Shown here piece after piece: positions 56,935-64,000 of a DNA stretch of 64,000 nt. The DNA is from Limnanthes douglasii subsp. nivea (taxonomy: Eukaryota; Streptophyta; Magnoliopsida; Brassicales; Limnanthaceae). Every line of letters begins with the position of its first letter. Position 1 is the first letter of the stretch. The notes under the pieces are model-generated. The model had not been told where the DNA came from, searched no databases, and saw only the letters and a list, made by a program, of their open reading frames with translations. The position numbers were made by a program, and so were the translations under genes. The DNA lies in contig JAUPFV010000002.1 in the NCBI GenBank assembly GCA_036936605.1, positions 124,480,376-124,544,375 on the forward strand, written 5' to 3'.

Positions 56935-57188
56935 ATGAGATATTTTGATAAATCTAAGTTCTATATTATGGGAGTTTGCCTCTTTACAGGGACTACAATA
57001 GCATTGTACCCTATTTATCTTTTGAAAACTAGGCTAAAGATTGTTTCAAGGGATGTTCCAGGGGAAATGTGCTTTCGGTTGTGAAAAGCCTCCTAAACTC
57101 ATAAGGGATTTATGGTATATACAAAGGATTTGGTACATTCATAACATGTGTAGTTCCTGCAAGGATCATATTGGTGGGTTTTCTTTGA
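56935..57188 (+). pseudogene. Captured N-terminal part of a mitochondrial carrier (SLC25A44-like)
   Basis: ATG 56935 opens MRYFDKSKFYIMGVCLFTG, then TTIALYPIYLLKTRLKIVSRDV. This matches the first transmembrane helix and the P-x-x-x-x-K-T-R-L carrier signature in the plant SLC25A44-like group. After a frame change near 57065 it continues NVLSVVKSLLNS, stop, GIYGIYKGFGTFITCVVPARII, matching the usual GLYRGFGTVITGAVPARII. Carriers of this family transport metabolites across the mitochondrial inner membrane. Here only about 85 residues of the first repeat are clear, with stops and a frameshift, so no working carrier is made. It lies between the primer site and polypurine tract of element E. Confidence 0.8.
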
Positions 57189-58089
57189 TTTGGAGTTATC
57201 ATTATGTGGACTGCTTGGATGCTAAGAATAATATCAAGAAAAGTTTCCAGAAACTATAAAAGATGGAAAAATTGAGAGAGGATGAAGCAAGTTTGTTTCT
57301 TGGTGTTGCATTGATGCAAAGATTGCTATTGATTTTGCTGTCTTTGCTTTTTTTGATATACTGTTTTTTGGATCAACCTTCTTGGTAACATCAAGAAACT
57401 CTCTTAATTATTTCCGAAATTTTAAATTTAATTGTTCCCTTATGAAGATATATGGGAAGAAGATTTGATACCGAATTACTGGTATTTTTATGCAACAATA
57501 TTCTTGCAATATGTGAATATCAAGAAACGGCTTGGATTTTGTCATTTTTGATAAATATAAGCGAATTTGGGTGCTTCTTTTATTTTGTTTCGGATGATAT
57601 ATCTGTAATTGGACTACTACAAATATTTTTAGTGATGATGATGAGGTTTGTACAAGTTACACATTTTTAGCAGGTGATATTACCACTTGTTTTGAGGTCA
57701 CAATGGTTTCGCCTTATTGATAAAAGAAAGAAAATTTTTGCATAATGCAAAAAATATTGTTTTTGAATTCAAGAACTAGAAAATTACAAGAAAAATAATT
57801 TATTGTTTGACCAAAAAAAGAAGAAGAGAAAACCAAGTGTGAACCATAGATATATATTGATACAGTCGGGTACTAATACATAAGTGGCGCTAGAGAAGTA
57901 TGAATGTCTGGATTTATTACTATTTTTGCATTTACTTTGAAAGTTGTATGTTCGGGTATGGTTGGGTTTTTTGGAATATGGGTATCAGCGTGTGCAAATG
58001 TTCAGGTTTACAGTGTTGCAAGACAATATGCTAAGAGAGGCATTGCAGATAGTTGTGTGTGTTGGTGGTTTCTCAACTATTGTGGTCGT

Positions 58090-58190
58090 TGGTATGGTTG
58101 TGAGTGCATTAATAGATACTACGGGTTATGTTGGGAAGTTTAATGGTGGTTTCGACATCAAACACAAGGTACTTGATAAGTTGTCTGCTA
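58090..58190 (+). pseudogene. Possible second carrier fragment in element E
   Basis: DTTGYVGKFNGGFDIKHKVL resembles the QGYSGHxxYNGGLDVxRKVL segment of the second carrier repeat. The 57190-57900 stretch before it is AT-rich and intron-like. The match is short, so this is tentative. Confidence 0.4.
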
Positions 58191-59000
58191 CCTAGTAGAA
58201 ACTTGAAAGATGTTCTTCAATATTGGTCGGCATCCAAAAAACAGTACCTCAAATTAAATGGATCTAGCAATGCAATACTATTTTGGTGCAGATTACAAGA
58301 GGACTGGTGTTTCCAATACTGTGGGACATTTTTCTGGGGAGGCAGATCAAGTTCTCCCGACATATGGGACATATTTCAACAGATAAAGTGTGTTTCTAGT
58401 TATGGATGTTGTTCTTCGAATCCTGAGAAACAAGCTGCTTGTCTGATCGACTCCTGACTGGAACAACGTTACCTAAAAGATCGACAAATTTAACATCATG
58501 ACTTCTATTTGCTTGATTTGAATCGCATGCGAAGCACATCGTGCTTGAAAAATAGTTGCATCAAAAAAATTATTTTATGAGACACATGTTGTTGCTGCAT
58601 TGCAGCTACCCATTGGTCAGGAGCAAGACTCACACATCTGATCTTGTACAACATGCTTACAACACAAGACGCTACCGATCGTCTAATACTTTGTAGTATA
58701 GTGTAACAGAAATCTGATTGTAGTGTTAGCAGCATATCAGACAAATGATCAATTGGATTTTCAGTGGCATCAGATGTAACTTGGGTCTCGATTCTTCTCG
58801 GTGTGCTGAAGCTGATTATGACAGGAGTTGATGTTATAGTTTTCGACCGACTTGGGAGGAGGCCTCTACAACTTGGTGGTGTAGAAAAAGATCTTGGCGA
58901 ATACCTAAGCTCATAAAAACCATAATCTCTCGTATGTTTGTTCTGTTATTGTCTAAAACGAGCCTTCGGGATAGCTTTAGGTCTTGTCTTGAAAGGGGGA

Positions 59001-59183
59001 TGTTGAATAGTTTGTTGTAGTTATTTTAGTAGGTATTTATTTTAATTAGTTTAGTAGGATTTATATCCTATATAGATCTACTGCATTTTGTATTACAAAA
59101 TAACAACATACAAAATCAATAAATCCTATCTTTTTTCTCCATCTTCTCTCTATCTCTAGTTCTTCAAAATTCAAGAATCTACA
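59001..59183 (+). repeat. 3' LTR of element E
   Basis: 183 bp, directly after the polypurine tract AAAGGGGGA. It ends ATCTACA. Confidence 0.93.
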
Positions 59184-61684
59184 TAATGATTTTCTGGTTC
59201 GTTCTATATTGGTTGGATTTCTAATCTAGTTTTGTTTATGAATATGTCAGAAATCTTTGTTGTATAAAAACGTTCAAGCTTTAATCTAGTTCTCTTGTAA
59301 AAAGGTTTAAGTGTTTATCTAGTTTTGTGGTCAATGTATAATAAATCTTATTATATCTTAGTTGCCTTCTTTTCTAACATTTTGGAAATCAAAGTATTTT
59401 GTATTTTGTGACAATTTATATTTATTTATGTACCTGTAAAATAAGTTTATTTAATCTTTTAATCAGCATGAACCATTCAATTACTTGAAGATTGGTCCAT
59501 ATAACAAAATTTAATCTTTTAGTCAGCATGAACCATTCAATTACTTGAACATTGGCCAATATAACTTATTATTAGCTATTCCCGTCATTAGGTAGAAAAT
59601 ACAGGATAAATAATTAAAAAAATTAAAATAAATGGTAAAAGTAAATAATAATAAAGTTAAAAGTTAATAAGTTAAAATAAATAGTAAAAAATTTAAAAGT
59701 AAATGATAAAAAATTTAAAACTACATATTTTGGGTTTGAAAATATGAGGGACTGTAATTGTAAAAGCAATTGTCTATATGTCACGTATCCTACTATGATT
59801 AAATGTAAAGTGACCGTTTAATACGTAAGTGAATATCAGCTATTGTTTTGTTTTGAGATAAGTGGCAAACATCACTGACCAAATATAGATTTTGGCATAT
59901 TAATATGCTTTGAATGTAAAAAGAACATTAAAAGTTTAAAAATCTCTGAAGTTAAACTTTAAAATAAAAATTAATAAAAATCAAAATGAATTTAGTAAAA
60001 AAAATTGATAAATGTTCAAAACAAATCTGATAATAAAAACTTAATAACATATTTACTTCGACATTGGTTTGTTAAAATATTATGTTGTAAATTTTTAATT
60101 TTTACAAACCAAACATGTTTCTTGAAATTATAGGTTTGAGTAGATTATAAGTGTAGTTGTATCCATGTTAAAGTTTTGGATTTTGAATTTAATAATTTAA
60201 GTTTTCCAATAGCATAAACAAATGATTTTTTATTAAGATTTTCACAATCAAAGTTATCGTATATGTGCAAAAAAAGCACACATCACACAACTTGTGTACA
60301 AATTTGATATGTTTTTATTCTTTTTGTAAAAATTGATGTGTATATGTTGTAGTAGTTTGTTGATGTAAGATATTTTTCTATCAATTACACATTTTGTTTT
60401 TCATGCACAAGTATTACATCAAGTCAAAATTAACTAAATATGACATCAATTGAGATTTATGTTCTATTATTGTTATTAATATGTAAAATGATAGACTTAA
60501 TGATAAATTATTTTCATTATTTTACAAATGAGAGAGATAATATATATATATATATATATGTATGGTTGTTCCCAATGGTGTAAAAAATATAAGCAGTAAA
60601 AATTATATTTATTAGTTGCAATTAAGCGTGTATCATATACGGTTAATATTTAGATCTTCTCAATTAACCATTATATGTAAAAACAAATACGACCATTCAT
60701 CAGCTACTTACTTCGCAAGTTATTTACAAGGTACAAAATAAAAATGAGATGAAGATGAGTTAATTTGTCAATAACCCTAACAATATATTTTACATGTGCA
60801 ATATATATAATACTCCAAAAAAGTATCATTTTACTAAAAATGTTAACTACTCTCACATGTAATATATATTATCCAAAATTATAGAAAATAATCACATAAG
60901 AGGACATATGACAGATTATAGAAAATAATCACATAGGAGTAGATAGGACACCTGAGGAATGACATATGATCTTTAAACTATTTTAAGATTATGGTCCAAT
61001 CCAATTTTATAACTTAAGGTTTATTACCCTAGGGTTATATATATATGAGGATATAAGATAAGAGAGTAACACATACACAAAAAATAATACAGTAGAATAT
61101 AGACAATTTTCGGATATGATGTGTGCAGCGACAATCAAAAAGTCCGATCAAGGGGTAAATGATGTCCACTTTTATTGAACTGTGGACATCGTCTAAGGCC
61201 TTGATATGGACAGTGTGATTGTGATTTTATGCTATGGTTCTAGAGAAATTTCTACTGGAACAATGCAGTATTTTTGGTAATATTCTTTACTTTTATTTCT
61301 CTTCTTGTTGATTCATTATGGTTGAAACGATTGGTGGGTTGTAGATATCTACGTAACTGATTATGATGTACTTGTACCCTCATTTTATTATAATAATATA
61401 AGTGTTTATGATGGACTTCTCATAAGTCCATTGGTTTTTTACTCTTCAGATTGAGATTTTTTCAACGTAAAATAAATTTTGTGTGTTGATTCATATTACC
61501 GTTGATTATATGTTTGTGGCTAGAGTTTGTGGTTTTCCTTCGTTAATTAATTGGTGAATCATTGGTGGTGAATTGGATTTATTATTTAGTTGTTATCTTG
61601 AAGTTGATAGTGTAGGTTTTTTATATGCTACTCGTTGGGTCTTTCAGTTTGTATTAAACCTTATGGTCTATTAAGCCATTGAAT
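59184..61684. other. AT-rich intergenic sequence
   Basis: No gene is recognised. It contains a 60-bp tandem duplication (59451-59570), a TA microsatellite (about 60541-60560) and a 37-bp-spaced repeat of ATTATAGAAAATAATCACAT (60878 and 60915). The last 600 bases may be LTR/leader of the copia gag that follows, but no second LTR is in the window. Confidence 0.45.
59451..59570. repeat. 60-bp tandem duplication
   Basis: Two head-to-tail units starting TTAATCTTTTAATCAGCATG, with a handful of differences. Confidence 0.92.
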
Positions 61685-62460
61685 ATGGAGTATAATAATA
61701 GTAACTTCATAATTAAGTTAACATCAAGTAATTATTCTGTTTGGAGAACAATGATAGAGGATTTGTTGTATTACAATAATTTGTTTGATTAATTAAACCA
61801 ATTGAATATGGTGGTGGTAACTCTAATAAACCTGTAAGCACGCAAGATAATGGAGAAAAAAGATTGAGAAAATTTGAAAAGAGAGGCTTTAGGGACTATT
61901 CGATAATAGACTAATATTAGCATCTTCAGCCATGTTTCTCAAAAGTCTGACCCGTATGATTTTTGGAAGAAATTATATTGTATTTATGAAAGGAAAATAA
62001 CTCTTTTTTTTTGTTATTTTAGAATTGAAAAGTGAAATTCAGTTCTCATAATATCAGTGACTTCGAGAATATTATTAACAAATTGAATACTATAAATATT
62101 TATCTTGATGATGAGTTCAAAGCGTTGTTCTTATCGAGTTGTTTATCAGATACTTTTGAGACTTTTATTATGACTATTAGTAATTCTACCTCATATCGTG
62201 TTTTGTCTTTATATTTTATTAAATAAAACATGTTCTATGAAGAAATTTGAATAAAGAATATGATAGTTGACAATTCATAAGCTATTGCTATTGAGAATAG
62301 AGGAATATGCAAGAGGTAAATGTCCCAAATTTCATAGTTTCTCAAAAAAGAATATTCAAATCTAGATATGGGGAAAGAGACTAGGATATACCAATATTAT
62401 AGTAAGCCTGGTCATATACAAAGGTATTGTTATTAATGGAAGAAAAAAAAGATAACAAGT
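61685..62460 (+). pseudogene. Copia gag remnant (F), interrupted by Tat G
   Basis: MEYNNSNFIIKLTSSNYSVW starts at ATG 61685 and runs into RTMIEDLLYYNNLFD, stop. SDPYDFWKKLYCIYE lies near 61950. FENIINKLNTINIYLDDEFKALFLSSCLSDTFETFIMTISNS (62050-62190) is a clear UBN2-type gag block. A degenerate knuckle (YQYYSKPGHIQRYC) lies near 62400. Stops and frameshifts break it. Downstream pol is not visible because Tat G begins at 62512. Confidence 0.8.
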
Positions 62461-62511
62461 CAAAATGAGGGTGATAATAAAAATATTGCAGATATTTGTT
62501 CTACTAGTAAT

Positions 62512-62838
62512 TGATGAGTTAATAATGGATTAAGGGAATATTTCGGGTATTGTGTCAGATGTGACTAGAGAGAGAAAGTCTAGAGAGAGAAAGAGAATGT
62601 ATATTAAAATAATCCAAAAGTCCCCACTACCAAACATGCGGGTCACCTTTTATACTAAAATAAGGTGGGCCCGTTTGAGGCCTTAGTGGGCTGTTCAACT
62701 ATTTGGTGATGTCCATTAGTTAATTCTATGTTTACACATTGGTCCTTGAGAGACCTTAAATTCCTTAACGATTACATAAAAAGCATTTTATTACAATCAG
62801 GCCCTCATAAATTATATAGGCAAATTCCTCCCTTATCA
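62512..62838 (-). repeat. 3' LTR of Tat G
   Basis: On the plus strand it begins TGATGAGTTAATAATGG, similar to the Tat D LTR start, and ends CCTTATCA before GTAGCCCCCC. The second LTR is outside the window. Confidence 0.65.
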
Positions 62839-63188
62839 GTAGCCCCCCAGTCTTCGGGAGCGTTGGGAGCGAAGACTTATTACCAAACCCGTGTTCGTCG
62901 TTTGTGCTAACACACTCCTCGGATTCTGACGTTTCCCTTTTTGGCTTCGGTTAAGGTCCGACGTATTTCAACCAGATCTGCTCCTTCAGACAACGCTCGG
63001 GTTGTAAGATCTTCATTTCCCGACGTTATTAGCCCTGAGTTGGGTCGGTTTTCAACTTCTTTTGAGCTTTTATCATGGGCCTTTCTGCATTGGGCCGGTT
63101 TTTCTTCGGGGTTATGGTGGCGAAAGCCCAGTTCATTAATCGGTTCGTAGGGGACAGCTTAGGTAGGCCTTTGTCAGAAGGCGATCAA

Positions 63189-63309
63189 CACGTGTCACCG
63201 GTCCTAGGGGTGCGTCTTTTCCCGACTAGGCTTTTAGGGAGACCCTTCATCTTCCCGCTGTGATTTTGTCGATTCGTATTCTCCGATCATTCATCCTCGC
63301 CTATAAATA
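63189..63309 (+). promoter_or_regulatory. Internal promoter of the Tat G aORF (G-box plus TATA)
   Basis: CACGTG is at 63189-63194 within CAACACGTGTCACC. TATAAATA is at 63302-63309, 113 bases downstream of the G-box and 124 bases before ATG 63426. The leader has a doubled TTAGAGAGAGAAAGTGCT. Confidence 0.58.
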
Positions 63310-63425
63310 CCCCTCGATCCTCAATCTCTCTCAGAGGCATTCTTAGAGAGAGAAAGTGCTGTTAAATCGTTTTTAGAGAGAGAAAGTGCTTGTCAGACCC
63401 GATTTAGACCTGGGATGCTCGTTTT

Positions 63426-64000
63426 ATGAAACCAAAATACCCGAAGCAAACACCCGCAAAGAAAAAGAAAAAGCCTGAGTGGAGTTTCGAAGAGTGGTCT
63501 AGTATCGGGGACCGAGCCGAAGAATACCGCCGCGCCGGATTAATCTGGAGGTCTAACTCCAAGCCTTTTACTCCCGCACCGCTTCCTCACGACCCTGTCT
63601 TAGCTACTCCAATCCCCGCTGAGTCTTTCCTTCTTCCCGACCCTCCTGTTTCTCTATCGCCCGGGATTAGTCTTTCTCCCGAAACTGTCATCCTTTCTTC
63701 CAGCGGCAGTTCTTCCAATTCCCTTGCAGTTGGGTCTGAGAATCTGACCCTAACACCGGTTAATTCAGGCATTTCTCCATCTCCGTTCCTTCCCCAACGC
63801 ACTCAGAAGATCGGGTTCTTGACTATGGGAGAAAGTAGTCATCCGTCGTCTCCCACGAGAGGTAACGCTCTTGAAATGGTTCAGTTAACTCCCTCGATTC
63901 GAGGGTATCGGACCGGTATTAATACTGCGGTAACTTTTCTAGGTTTTTCTAAGCCTCGTCTGACGCCAGAGGAACTGGAGGCAGCACTTCGGGCTCAGTC
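63426..64000 (+). CDS. Antisense ORF of Tat G, partial (open to the window edge)
   Basis: From ATG 63426 the frame is open for 191 codons and leaves the window without a stop. It starts MKPKYPKQTPAKKKKKPEWS with a basic cluster, then FEEWSSIGDRAEEYRRAGLIW, a Ser/Pro-rich region, and IRGYRTGINTAVTFLGFSKP and LTPEELEAALRAQ at the edge. I recognise no family. Its place after an LTR, polypurine tract, G-box and TATA box matches the aORFs of A-C, and a basic/Ser-Pro N-terminus is shared in character, not in sequence. It could alternatively be a captured host gene. Confidence 0.6.
   Translation, partial: MKPKYPKQTPAKKKKKPEWSFEEWSSIGDRAEEYRRAGLIWRSNSKPFTPAPLPHDPVLATPIPAESFLLPDPPVSLSPGISLSPETVILSSSGSSSNSLAVGSENLTLTPVNSGISPSPFLPQRTQKIGFLTMGESSHPSSPTRGNALEMVQLTPSIRGYRTGINTAVTFLGFSKPRLTPEELEAALRAQ

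Larger units (their letters stand above)
56696..59183 (+). mobile_element. Small LTR element E carrying mitochondrial carrier sequence, no gag-pol
   Basis: LTRs are 182 bp (56696-56877) and 183 bp (59001-59183), TGTTGAATAG to ATCTACA. The left LTR is followed directly by TGGTATCAGAGC, the initiator tRNA-Met site (56878). The right LTR is preceded by the polypurine tract GAAAGGGGGA (58991-59000). The flanks TAGTG and TAATG look like a target duplication with one change. The internal 2.1 kb has no gag, RT or integrase similarity but does contain host-gene sequence. It could move only with enzymes from a copia element. Confidence 0.9.
62512..64000 (-). mobile_element. Tat element G (left part), runs off the right edge
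   Basis: An LTR-like block is followed by a GTAGCCCCCC polypurine-type tract and an open plus-strand ORF. This is the same order as the 3' end of Tat A and C. The sequence is only distantly related to A-D, and the region is GC-richer than its surroundings. Gag-pol would lie beyond the window. Confidence 0.7.

Noticed and set aside
57904..58195. Hydrophobic ORFs in element E considered as a membrane protein gene
   Set aside because: They are short overlapping frames. Only one segment resembles a carrier repeat, so a separate gene is not supported.
62941..63263. Two overlapping plus-strand ORFs (69 and 62 codons) before the Tat G aORF
   Set aside because: They lie in the region between polypurine tract and G-box/TATA, overlap each other in different frames and match nothing.

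Overview
The window is a stretch of eudicot-type nuclear genome, mostly transposable elements. The evidence is an intact two-exon cytochrome P450 with plant intron borders, a plant PPR pseudogene, Ty1/copia elements primed by initiator tRNA-Met, an L1-type LINE, and five related Ty3/gypsy elements of the Tat lineage. No rRNA, tRNA, CRISPR or prokaryotic feature was seen. Only the P450 looks like an intact host gene.

Layout. 1-12322 holds an L1-type LINE (minus strand) split by Tat element A (1156-10824; target duplication AACAT). 12704-13384 is a possible terminal-inverted-repeat element with a 24-bp minisatellite. 13525-15330 is a decayed PPR gene. 16153-18173 (minus) is the CYP82-like P450. 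18835-24160 is a decayed copia element whose LTRs contain a 59-bp repeat. From about 24285 to 53567 lies an old, left-truncated Tat element D. Into it inserted Tat B (24584-34949, plus orientation; target duplication ACTAT) and Tat C (36457-46900, minus). 54068-56215 is a copia remnant. 56696-59183 is a small LTR element E that carries part of a mitochondrial carrier gene. 61685-62460 is a copia gag remnant interrupted at 62512 by Tat element G, which runs off the right edge.

The most notable system is in the Tat elements. Each has gag-protease and RT-RNase H-integrase on one strand. On the opposite strand, between integrase and the 3' LTR, each has a long antisense ORF (aORF). Comparing the copies shows this aORF is organised like a separate gene. 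A CACGTG G-box and a TATA box precede its start codon in A, B, C and G. One GT-AG intron sits at the same place in A, B, C and D. Two copies of a CCTTGG-N4-CCAAGG hairpin follow the stop codon, in the gap between the convergent aORF and pol. The best-preserved protein (C, about 969 codons, one internal stop) has a basic, Ser/Pro-rich N-terminus, a globular domain, a coiled coil and an acidic tail. Antisense ORFs are known in Tat relatives (Retand, Grande). The shared intron, promoter arrangement and paired hairpins are the parts I would check first.

A, B and C also share an in-frame stop followed by CAG between protease and reverse transcriptase, which could be a read-through or splicing control point. 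By eye the C LTRs are about 97% identical and those of A and B about 94-95%, so C looks youngest. Every gag-pol here carries stops or frameshifts, so none looks autonomous as it stands.
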